Source: Butyrivibrio sp.
GTDB lineage: Bacteria; Bacillota; Clostridia; Lachnospirales; Lachnospiraceae
Direction of reading: 5' to 3'
Length of the DNA stretch: 7,659 nucleotides
Assembly: GCA_024688095.1 (NCBI GenBank)
Contig: JAILEJ010000084.1
Coordinates: forward strand, 1 to 7,659
Of the stretch, positions 1-6,590 are shown in pieces. A program made the position numbers and the translations under genes. Numbering within the stretch: the first letter of the stretch is position 1; each line of letters begins with the position of its first letter. The notes beneath the pieces were generated by a model. The model had not been told where the DNA came from. It searched no databases and saw nothing but the letters and a program-made list of their open reading frames with translations.

Positions 1-309
1 AACTCCATATCTTATAGCTGATTGGGCATATTTAAAATCTGAATAACCACTAAGTATAATAAATCGTCCTTCATACCCTGCTTCTCGTGCCTTCTTTATA
101 ACATCTATTCCATGTATTTTAGGCATATTAAGATCCATAACTACTACTTCAGGAGAAAATTTATTTATAATATCCAAGGCCTCTTCGCCATTTGAAGCCT
201 CATATTCTACTCTGTACCCAAGCTCTTCCCAATCCATTATGCATTTAAGACCAGCTCTTATATTTGCCTCATCATCAGCAATTAATACGCTTATTTTTTC
301 ATTAGTCAT
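1..309 (-). CDS. Response regulator, YesN-like, N-terminal receiver domain (partial, cut by left window edge)
   Basis: The first 103 codons of a response regulator start at an ATG at 307-309 and run open off the left edge. The protein begins MTNEKISVLIADDEANIRAG and is a CheY-like receiver domain. Visible key residues are the acidic pair D12/D13, the phospho-acceptor D59 in VVVMDLNMP, and the switch Ser S87 in FIILSGYSDF; the conserved Lys-Pro of the last strand would lie just outside. The GYSDFKYAQSAI signature and the IMDWEELGY stretch are typical of YesN-type regulators, which carry a C-terminal AraC-type DNA-binding domain; that half is not visible, so the output domain is inferred. A GGAAAGAG ribosome site sits 6 bases upstream. 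It follows binding protein 2 by 55 bases with no terminator seen, so co-transcription is likely. Its natural partner is the YesM-type kinase at the other end of the window. Confidence 0.93.
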   Translation of the reverse strand, partial: MTNEKISVLIADDEANIRAGLKCIMDWEELGYRVEYEASNGEEALDIINKFSPEVVVMDLNMPKIHGIDVIKKAREAGYEGRFIILSGYSDFKYAQSAIRYGV

Positions 310-364
310 AAATCGCTCTTTCCGTTTCTGTTTACATCATGTTTTATAATAAGGATTTTTAAAT

Positions 365-2062
365 TTATTGACCTAGAATTTCTTTTTTCTTGTCGCCTTC
401 TGCCTTTGCATTTTCAAGATCAAATTCATATACATCAGCATATCCAAGTCCTTCACATTTATTTTTCATATCATGCCATAGTGATTCAAATTCTTCTTCA
501 TCCTTTGCAAATACCATATTCCAGGAATTTTTAATAATAATTCTTTTAACTGCTTCTCTGATTTCTTTTATTTCTGCAGTCTCTTCATTTTCATTATATT
601 CACAGCCCGGAGAAACTATAATCTTATTGTTCTTTTGCAGGTAATCAAGTGCATTATCTGCATCCATTTCTTCACTCCACTCCTTCTGCAAAGTAGTAGC
701 TGTACGGTTAAGTTCGCTATCCCATAACTCATAAGTATATGGAAATCCATTTTCTGCAATTTCAGTAAGACTTACTGCTGTATAGTTAAGCATTGATATT
801 CCGTCTCTGTAAGAATTACCATTTTCATCTCCCGGAATTACTTCACTACTCTGATTATAAAAAACATCTATACCATAATCAGTAAGCTTTGGCTCTCCAA
901 AGGCCATTTCCCAGGTCACCCCTTCAATCCCTGCGCTTCCGCCATTTTCCGCTGCCTGATTTTCATATATACCATCATCTGAATACAGATAATCAATAAA
1001 ATCTACCATTCTTTCCGGATCTTCAACTTCCGATCCAACACATATTACTTCGTCATACACACCTTCCTGTGAACAACCATGCTCATATATCAGCATGTCC
1101 TCAATGTCTGCCATCATGAATCCTTTGCCGGCTTCCATATGCTCATCTGTGTTATATGCTGATCTTCCAAGAAATCTCCATGGACTAAATAACACTGCAC
1201 CATCCTGATATTTTGTAAAAACATCACTATATGACTGTGTTCTTGAATCCGGATCTACAAGTCCCATCTGATTAGCTTCAAAAAAGAATTTTAACGATCT
1301 GTAATACAGAGAATTGTCATCTATAATAGACTGATAATCACTTCCATCAGCCTTTGCAAGTACAAAACCATGCTCATCATATCCATAAAAACAACATGGC
1401 TGTTTTGCCCATGTCATCATATTATTGTCCCAATCATCAAAGATTGAAAATGCATATACCTTCTGTCCCGAATCACTCATCGGATTTGCATTCTGCATAT
1501 CGTTTAATACTGTAAGAAGATCCTCTAGTGTTCCTATTTCAGGACTTCCTATCTTTTTATAAATATCCCATCTAATATAGGGAGCATAAGTCGAATCAAT
1601 TATATCTGTAGGTGTATCTACTGCTAAGGTAGAAATATTTGAAGGAATTGCGTATATCCCATCAAGACCTTCGTTTAATTTATTTATCGCATAGGAATAC
1701 TTCATTATGTCCTTATCCTTAATATAAGGTGTCATATCTAAAAGTAATCCCGAATCCACCAAATCTTTAAGAGCATTATTCTGCGCTGATACCATGATAA
1801 TATCTCCAAGGTATCCTGATGCTGCTCTTACATCCTGAAGCACTGCTCCATTATAATTATTATTTATGGAGATTATATTAAGCTTCATATTAAATCTGTC
1901 TTTTATACATTCAGCAAACCATCCGGATTGTATTCCCTGACTGTTTGCTTCACTGTCAAAAACATCTATTGTTAATTCTTTGCTGTATTTATTATTGCCA
2001 CAACCTGACAAAAAAATAAGAGCTGATGTCAGTATTACGGTAGAAAAAATAGTTTTCTTCAT
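365..2062 (-). CDS. Extracellular solute-binding lipoprotein 2 of carbohydrate ABC importer (LplA/YtcQ-like)
   Basis: A 565-residue secreted lipoprotein. Residues 1-21 form a type II signal peptide (KK, hydrophobic core, lipobox LSGC with C21 lipidated), so it should be anchored on the outer face of the membrane and bind sugar for the importer. The mature part is a family 1 solute-binding protein of the long LplA/YtcQ kind and is clearly paralogous to the preceding binding protein. Shared anchors include GWFA (47-50), FNMKLNII (57-64), IGSPEI (171-176), YGYDE (226-230), DPDSRTQSY (270-278) and AYNT (302-305). Unlike its paralogue it has almost no linker after the lipid Cys. It contains a vicinal Cys pair (C223-C224) where the paralogue has Ser-Ala. 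It uses the rare-type ATA codon for Ile (for example residues 10, 32, 44, 53), unlike the upstream paralogue, suggesting lower expression. The start is supported by GAGG 7 bases upstream. A sensing role alongside the kinase is possible but inferred. Confidence 0.95.
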   Translation of the reverse strand: MKKTIFSTVILTSALIFLSGCGNNKYSKELTIDVFDSEANSQGIQSGWFAECIKDRFNMKLNIISINNNYNGAVLQDVRAASGYLGDIIMVSAQNNALKDLVDSGLLLDMTPYIKDKDIMKYSYAINKLNEGLDGIYAIPSNISTLAVDTPTDIIDSTYAPYIRWDIYKKIGSPEIGTLEDLLTVLNDMQNANPMSDSGQKVYAFSIFDDWDNNMMTWAKQPCCFYGYDEHGFVLAKADGSDYQSIIDDNSLYYRSLKFFFEANQMGLVDPDSRTQSYSDVFTKYQDGAVLFSPWRFLGRSAYNTDEHMEAGKGFMMADIEDMLIYEHGCSQEGVYDEVICVGSEVEDPERMVDFIDYLYSDDGIYENQAAENGGSAGIEGVTWEMAFGEPKLTDYGIDVFYNQSSEVIPGDENGNSYRDGISMLNYTAVSLTEIAENGFPYTYELWDSELNRTATTLQKEWSEEMDADNALDYLQKNNKIIVSPGCEYNENEETAEIKEIREAVKRIIIKNSWNMVFAKDEEEFESLWHDMKNKCEGLGYADVYEFDLENAKAEGDKKKEILGQ

Positions 2063-2114
2063 ATTTAAACCTCACACATTCTTGCATCCTGCTCTTATAT
2101 TTTACTTTATTTTT

Positions 2115-2149
2115 GTGGACATAATAGAGAAATTCTCCATTATGTCCAC
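2115..2149. other. Intergenic hairpin after binding protein 1; U-tract only on the plus-strand side
   Basis: An inverted repeat with arms GTGGACATAAT and ATTATGTCCAC, continuing inward as GAGA/TCTC around a 3-base loop. Read on the minus strand the single mismatch becomes a G-U pair, giving a 16-bp stem, so it can form well in the operon mRNA. In the sense direction it is followed by AAAAATAAAG, not a U-run, so it is a poor intrinsic terminator for the operon. In the plus direction it is followed by TTTTTATAAAAC and then a run of seven T, which would suit termination of antisense transcription. It lies in the 130-base gap between the two binding-protein genes. A role as a 3' stabilising or processing structure for the binding protein 1 mRNA is inferred. 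Confidence 0.6.
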
Positions 2150-2192
2150 TTTTTATAAAACTTTTTTTACTACGTATTTTGCAATTATGTTA

Positions 2193-4055
2193 TTAGTTAG
2201 CTGCAAGTGCCTCTTTTTCTGCTTCTGCACGAAGAGTTGCTTCATTCTCCTGGAACTCTACGCACTGATCATAACCATAATCTGTAGCCTGCTGGATCAT
2301 CTCAGCTACGATTGCATCATAATCTTCATCAGATTCAGCATAAATTGCCTTCCATGAGTAATCCTTTACACATGTAATAACCTGATCCCAAACAACCTGA
2401 AGTTCATCAGAATGTGTACCTGCTGAATATGTTGTACCAGGTGAAAGAACATAATCTGTAGCCTTGATATATTCATCAGGATTTGCTGCTCCGGCCCAGT
2501 CCATCCAAGACTGCTCGATATCAGATGCTGCTGCTGCCTGATAGCTTTCCCAGTTCTTGTAGTTATATGTTTCGCCGAGTGCTGATTCAGGGTTAAGAGA
2601 ATCAAGTGCCCATGTTGTATTGTTCATCTTGAATGAACCATCATCAAATGTTCCGCTGTAATCACCTGTAAGTGATGTTGTTGAATCTGTCTTACATGAG
2701 AGACCAAGATCTGTAAGATATGTGCCACCTTCTTCGTTGTAATCCCAGCAAACGCCCTGTGGACCATATTCAGCTGTAAGTCTTCCCTCTGGAGTTGAAA
2801 GCCAGTTAATAATTGCCATGCAAAGTTCAGGATATTCTGTGTTTGCACCGATTGACCAGATTCTGTTTGAACCATAAATGTTCTGACCATAAACGATAGG
2901 CTTAGCTTCTGATGGTTTTACAGGATACATCATCTTACCTTCAGAAATATGAGCTTCTGTGTTATAAAGAGCTGATCCCATGAAATTGAATACGTTTAAG
3001 AATGCTGTACCATTCTGGTAATCCTCAGCCATTCCATCATAACCCTGTGTCTGTGAGTCAGGATCAAGAAGACCTTTCTGATAAAGGTTGTTATAGAACT
3101 TCAAAGCTGTGAGGTATGGGCCATTTTCCTCAAGTGCCGGGTGATATTCGCCTGTATTTGGATCATAAAGACCAATACCAAACTCATCATATCCATAATA
3201 AGCTGATGCTGTAGCCTTTACGAACATAACCATATCACCATCCCAATCATTAAACAGTGATACACCATATGTCTTATTTCCATTATCATCTGTTGGACAT
3301 GCTTCCTGCATCTGAGCAAGTACGTCTACAAGTGAATCAAAGTCTGTAATTTCAGGTGCACCAATTTCCTGATATAAATCATATCTAAGATCCCATTCAT
3401 ACATAACTGACTGAGTATCTTCTGCAGAATATGCAACGTCATGACCAAAACCATAAATCTTTCCATCAGCATTAATTCCACGGTTCTTTTCAAGAGCTTC
3501 GCTCATGTTTGCTGCAATATATGGGCCATAATCTGCAAGAATATCATCTTCTTCCCAATCAAAGAGCATTCCCTTATCTACAGCCTGAACATAATCATCA
3601 CCGTCAGCACCCCAGATAACCAGGTCACCAAGGTTACCAGATTCCATACGAGTATCATATACACCATCTGATTCTGGAATGATGTTCAGCTTAACATTAA
3701 ACTTATCAAGCATAACTTTTGCAAACCAGCCGATCTGTTCACCTGAATAGTTAGCGAGCTGATCATATACATCAAGTGTAACTGTCTCTTCAGGAATTAC
3801 ATCTGATAAATCTCCCTCAAGCTCTCCACTTTCTTCAGCATCTTCAGCAGCGTCTTCTGTTTCCTCTGCAACATCTTCTGCAGCATCTTCAGTCTCCTCT
3901 GCTTCTTCAGCTTCTTCTGCTGTATCCTCTGCATCTGTCTCTGCTTCTTCTGTAGTGTCAGATGTTTCAGAAGTTGTCTGGCTGCCTCCGCATGCGGTTA
4001 CTGATGCAACCATTGAAGCAGCTGTTAATAAAGCAAGTAATTTTTTAAACTTCAT
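2193..4055 (-). CDS. Extracellular solute-binding lipoprotein 1 of carbohydrate ABC importer (LplA/YtcQ-like) with acidic linker
   Basis: A 620-residue lipoprotein that should bind an oligosaccharide outside the cell and deliver it to the two permeases encoded just upstream. Residues 1-22 are a lipoprotein signal peptide with lipobox VTAC (C22). Residues 23 to about 87 are a low-complexity linker: 26 of the 45 residues 36-80 are Glu or Asp, and there is no Lys or Arg between K5 and K113. The linker contains an 11-residue tandem repeat (AEETEDAAED at 52-61 and 63-72). The binding domain follows, with GWFAKVMLDKFNVKLNIIP (109-127), IGAPEITDFD (231-240), YYGYDEFG (286-293), DPDSQTQGYD (331-340) and LYNTEAH (363-369), all matched in the paralogue downstream. 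The start is fixed by a strong AGGAGGGTG ribosome site. All 25 Ile codons are ATT or ATC, consistent with high expression. The ligand cannot be told from sequence. Family assignment is firm; substrate class (oligosaccharide) is by family. Confidence 0.97.
   Translation of the reverse strand: MKFKKLLALLTAASMVASVTACGGSQTTSETSDTTEEAETDAEDTAEEAEEAEETEDAAEDVAEETEDAAEDAEESGELEGDLSDVIPEETVTLDVYDQLANYSGEQIGWFAKVMLDKFNVKLNIIPESDGVYDTRMESGNLGDLVIWGADGDDYVQAVDKGMLFDWEEDDILADYGPYIAANMSEALEKNRGINADGKIYGFGHDVAYSAEDTQSVMYEWDLRYDLYQEIGAPEITDFDSLVDVLAQMQEACPTDDNGNKTYGVSLFNDWDGDMVMFVKATASAYYGYDEFGIGLYDPNTGEYHPALEENGPYLTALKFYNNLYQKGLLDPDSQTQGYDGMAEDYQNGTAFLNVFNFMGSALYNTEAHISEGKMMYPVKPSEAKPIVYGQNIYGSNRIWSIGANTEYPELCMAIINWLSTPEGRLTAEYGPQGVCWDYNEEGGTYLTDLGLSCKTDSTTSLTGDYSGTFDDGSFKMNNTTWALDSLNPESALGETYNYKNWESYQAAAASDIEQSWMDWAGAANPDEYIKATDYVLSPGTTYSAGTHSDELQVVWDQVITCVKDYSWKAIYAESDEDYDAIVAEMIQQATDYGYDQCVEFQENEATLRAEAEKEALAAN
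3840..3902 (-). repeat. Tandem 33-base repeat encoding the acidic linker of binding protein 1
   Basis: Two adjacent copies of a 33-base unit encode AEETEDAAED twice (residues 52-61 and 63-72, separated by one Val). The copies differ at only a few bases, mostly silent positions, so this looks like a fairly recent internal duplication inside a longer Glu/Asp/Ala/Thr linker (residues 36-80, about 3816-3950). The linker probably acts as a charged, disordered spacer holding the binding domain away from the lipid anchor and through the cell wall; that function is inferred from composition and position. Confidence 0.75.
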
Positions 4056-4062
4056 TCTTTTT

Positions 4063-4071
4063 CACCCTCCT
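4063..4071 (-). promoter_or_regulatory. Strong ribosome binding site of binding protein 1
   Basis: AGGAGGGTG on the minus strand ends 7 bases before the ATG at 4055. It is the best match to the anti-Shine-Dalgarno sequence among the genes in this window and fits the expectation that the binding protein is made in excess over the permeases. Confidence 0.8.
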
Positions 4072-4092
4072 GTGATTTGTGTATAGTTTATT

Positions 4093-4119
4093 CATTGCCA
4101 GCAGATTCTGCTGGCAATG
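4093..4119. other. Perfect 12-bp hairpin between permease 2 and binding protein 1, no U-tract
   Basis: CATTGCCAGCAG and CTGCTGGCAATG form a perfect 12-bp stem with a 3-base loop, 12 bases after the permease 2 stop and about 37 bases before the binding protein 1 start. On the minus strand it is followed by AATAAACTATACAC and on the plus strand by GTACTACC, so neither direction has the U-run of an intrinsic terminator. It is GC-rich compared with its surroundings. Placed just 5' of the binding-protein cistron, it is best read as an mRNA processing or stability element, or a barrier protecting one side of a cleavage site; this role is inferred. A small palindromic operator is an alternative, but no good promoter is visible next to it. 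Confidence 0.6.
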
Positions 4120-4131
4120 GTACTACCAGTT

Positions 4132-5106
4132 TTAACCTTTTACTGCGCCCATCATGATACCCTTCTCAAAATATCTCTGCATAAATGGATATACGCACAA
4201 AATAGGAATAATTGTTACCATGGAAATTGTATATTTAATAACTTTTCCGTTTAATGCTGACTCCAATACTGTCTGGCTTATACCTGATGTACTACCTGAT
4301 GACATAAGAGCTGACAGATTAGATGTAGTATTAAGATAAATGTACAATCTATGCTGTAATGTATAAAGCTTTGGAGCTGACTGCATAAGGATAAGTGAAT
4401 CCTGGAAAGAATTCCACTGTCCTACAGCACCAAATACTGCGATTGTTGCAAGTATAGGCTTTGATAATGGCCATATAATAGATGTAAAAATTTTCATCTT
4501 TGATGCACCATCAAGCTGTGCACTTTCTTCAAGTTCTGCTGGAATTGAAGATTCAATGTATGTTTTAACAAGAATGATATTATATGGTGCAACAATTCCA
4601 GGAACAATATATGCTGCAAAGCTGTTTGTAAGACCAAGCATTGACATATTTAAATACCATGGAATAATACCTGCATTAAAGTACATTGTTACTACTATAA
4701 ATCTGTACCAGATACTTCTTCCCCACATTTCTCTCTGGGTTACAAGATATCCTACGAATGCTGACGCGGCTACCATAAGTGCTGTTCCTATAATTGTTCT
4801 TGCAACTGTAACTGATATAGCTGAGAACAGATCATTAACAGCAAGAAGTCTTACATAGTTTCCAAACTGTATTCCTCTTGGAATAAAATTTATAAGACCT
4901 TTTCTTACCAGTTCATTATCTGAAATAGTATTTATAAACAGATAATAGAATGGGAATATACATATAAAAGTAAATAATGCAAATACTAAATAATTGATTA
5001 TTTCAAAAATTATATCTCCGGCAGTTTTTTTGCCTGGCTTTTTATGAGTTTTATAATAGAGCTTTTCAGCTTTTTCATCAGCTTTTTCCTGTGCTGTTTT
5101 TGCCAT
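4132..5106 (-). CDS. Carbohydrate ABC transporter permease 2 (LplC/YtcP-like, MalG-type)
   Basis: A 324-residue integral membrane protein, one half of the channel of a CUT1-type sugar importer. Residues 1-30 are a Lys-rich cytoplasmic tail, followed by a first membrane helix (about 36-59) and five more hydrophobic segments. The cytoplasmic EAA loop that docks onto the ATPase is visible at about 193-217 (EESAQLDGASKMKIF, then WPLSKP), with the conserved Gly G200. The MYFNAGIIPWYL stretch (141-152) and the C-terminal QRYFEKGIMMGAVKG (310-324) are hallmarks of the LplC/YtcP subfamily. Length is normal for the family, perhaps slightly long because of the charged tail. AAGGAG lies 9 bases upstream of the ATG. 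It follows permease 1 by 35 bases, so the two are surely co-transcribed and form a heterodimer. Confidence 0.97.
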   Translation of the reverse strand: MAKTAQEKADEKAEKLYYKTHKKPGKKTAGDIIFEIINYLVFALFTFICIFPFYYLFINTISDNELVRKGLINFIPRGIQFGNYVRLLAVNDLFSAISVTVARTIIGTALMVAASAFVGYLVTQREMWGRSIWYRFIVVTMYFNAGIIPWYLNMSMLGLTNSFAAYIVPGIVAPYNIILVKTYIESSIPAELEESAQLDGASKMKIFTSIIWPLSKPILATIAVFGAVGQWNSFQDSLILMQSAPKLYTLQHRLYIYLNTTSNLSALMSSGSTSGISQTVLESALNGKVIKYTISMVTIIPILCVYPFMQRYFEKGIMMGAVKG

Positions 5107-5141
5107 GTCTGATTTCTCCTTATCTTTTATAAATGTTTCGA

Positions 5142-6578
5142 TTAAACAATAGTTTCGCCTCTTACAAGCTTAGATACATGATTGGCTGTAAACAGTAATA
5201 CTACTGATACAACTGACTTAAGCATACCTACTGCTGTTGAGAATGGAATTGCTCCATTTACGATACCCATTTTGTAAACATACAGATCAAGCACCATAAT
5301 ATCAGTCGTATTTGTTGAATTTTCAAATACAAGGTACTGATCCATACCATTTGAAAGGATTCCTGCAATAGACATAAGCAGTAATACATAGAATGTAGGC
5401 ATAAGTCCTGGAACAGTTACATGCCACATTCTCTGGAATCTTCCAGCTCCATCAACTGTAGCTGCTTCATAAAGCTGCTGGTCAATACCGGAAATACCTG
5501 CAATATAGATAATTGCGCTCCATCCAAGGCCTTTCCATAATCCCCAGAGTAGCATCTTGATCCATATATAATCACCGCTCATCAGGAAGTTCTTACCTTG
5601 ATCCCATATTCCAAGATTCATCATAAGTGAACTGATAAATCCATCTGTTGAAAAGATTGAAAATGCTATAGCAAATACCAATACCCAGCTTATAAAATTA
5701 GGAATTGTTGTAAATGTCTGTACGAATCTTCTAAATCTGGAATTCTTTATTTCTGAAAGGAATATGGCAAATACCATTGGCATCCAGCTGGTAAAGATTC
5801 CCAGAAAACTCATACCAAGTGTATTCTTCATAACTCTTATCATGTCAGATCTTGTTGCCGCATTTCTCACAAGCTGTGTAAACCATTTAAATCCTACGAA
5901 GTTCTCCATCGAAAGAACATCACCTGATTTATAATCAAAGAATGCATATCTCCATCCAAATAATGGAAGATAGCTAAATACAAATGTAAGTAATATAAAT
6001 GGCATCATCATAAGGAAAAGTCTATACTTTGTTTCCATATAAAATTTCTTTTCCTTAGGCTCTTTAAATGAAATTATCAATTCGTATACTGAAACAACTA
6101 ACATTATTATCAGTAATATAAGCATTCCATAATAAAAAGGTGGGAATGTTGGATCAACCTTACTTGGTTTTTCAGTAAGTGAAATCTGTGTATAAGCTAC
6201 ATAAATTCCCTGAAGTGCTATAAATGAAACAACACTTCCTGCTGTACTTAAGATATTTCCAAGTCGTCTGCACTTATTGTTTCCAATTGATAAACATGCA
6301 CCTACTGCACATGCAAATATTCCAAGGCAAACAAATAAACTTGATATGTTATCAAGCCTCATAGTGCTTTCGAGAACCCATTCTTTTCTGAATGCTCTAC
6401 CGAAGTTATCTACAAGCGAGCCATATGAAAATCCGGAAGTTAAAAGTGAAATACTTCGATTGATCATTCCACTTATTCTCGCCGGATTTACTGCCGGTAA
6501 AAAAATTAGAACGAATAGTAGTATCGCAAGGATACGGTAAACATAATAAATTTTGTCAGATATTTTTGCTTTTCCCAT
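5142..6578 (-). CDS. Carbohydrate ABC transporter permease 1 (LplB/YtcO-like, MalF-type) with four-helix N-terminal extension
   Basis: A 478-residue membrane protein, the partner of permease 2. The canonical LplB-like permease starts near residue 184 (YRLFLMMMPFILLTFVFSYL) and carries the ATPase-docking EAA loop EAATVDGAGRFQRMWHVTVP (371-390) and the usual helices up to the end. This core of about 295 residues is the size of a whole LplB-type permease. In front of it are about 183 extra residues with four predicted membrane helices (about 14-30, 80-98, 107-129, 148-170), a loop of about 50 residues between the first two, and a Lys/Glu-rich cytoplasmic connector (172-183). I do not recognise this extension. 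The start is taken at the ATG at 6576-6578, because GGAGG sits 5 bases upstream of it; the in-frame TTG at 6590 overlaps that ribosome site and is rejected. No ATPase gene is present nearby. Confidence 0.95.
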   Translation of the reverse strand: MGKAKISDKIYYVYRILAILLFVLIFLPAVNPARISGMINRSISLLTSGFSYGSLVDNFGRAFRKEWVLESTMRLDNISSLFVCLGIFACAVGACLSIGNNKCRRLGNILSTAGSVVSFIALQGIYVAYTQISLTEKPSKVDPTFPPFYYGMLILLIIMLVVSVYELIISFKEPKEKKFYMETKYRLFLMMMPFILLTFVFSYLPLFGWRYAFFDYKSGDVLSMENFVGFKWFTQLVRNAATRSDMIRVMKNTLGMSFLGIFTSWMPMVFAIFLSEIKNSRFRRFVQTFTTIPNFISWVLVFAIAFSIFSTDGFISSLMMNLGIWDQGKNFLMSGDYIWIKMLLWGLWKGLGWSAIIYIAGISGIDQQLYEAATVDGAGRFQRMWHVTVPGLMPTFYVLLLMSIAGILSNGMDQYLVFENSTNTTDIMVLDLYVYKMGIVNGAIPFSTAVGMLKSVVSVVLLFTANHVSKLVRGETIV

Positions 6579-6583
6579 TTTTT

Positions 6584-6588
6584 CCTCC
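6584..6588 (-). promoter_or_regulatory. Ribosome binding site that fixes the permease 1 start
   Basis: GGAGG on the minus strand, 5 bases before the ATG at 6578. An in-frame TTG at 6590 directly precedes this motif, so using it would place the ribosome site inside the coding sequence; the ATG is therefore preferred. The motif directly abuts the T-rich tail of the upstream hairpin. Confidence 0.75.
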
Positions 6589-6590
6589 AA

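Noticed and set aside
310..364. Terminator between binding protein 2 and the response regulator
   Set aside because: No inverted repeat of useful length was found in the 55 bases, so read-through into the regulator is assumed.
390..644. Open reading frames on the plus strand (here and at about 1980-2357, 3441-3671, 4154-4339, 4556-4858, 6277-6540)
   Set aside because: They lie opposite well-supported minus-strand genes, have no recognisable domains, and their composition is explained by the complementary strand.
2151..2186. Possible promoter for binding protein 2 (TTGCAA with a downstream TATAAA, minus strand)
   Set aside because: The spacing between the two elements is about 21 bases, outside the usual range, and the downstream hairpin would follow at once; too weak to call.
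2366..2890. Further minus-strand open frames inside the binding protein 1 gene (2366-2605 and 2624-2890)
   Set aside because: They are shifted-frame readings of a strongly supported gene, His/Gln-rich with no domain or lipobox.
3816..3950. Periodic CTTCTG/CATCTTC pattern as a non-coding repeat or CRISPR-like array
   Set aside because: It is in frame and encodes the acidic linker of a lipoprotein; periodicity follows from Glu/Asp/Ala codons.
6579..6590. In-frame TTG at 6590 as the permease 1 start (four extra residues)
   Set aside because: It directly overlaps the only good ribosome site (GGAGG at 6584-6588), which is correctly spaced for the ATG at 6578.
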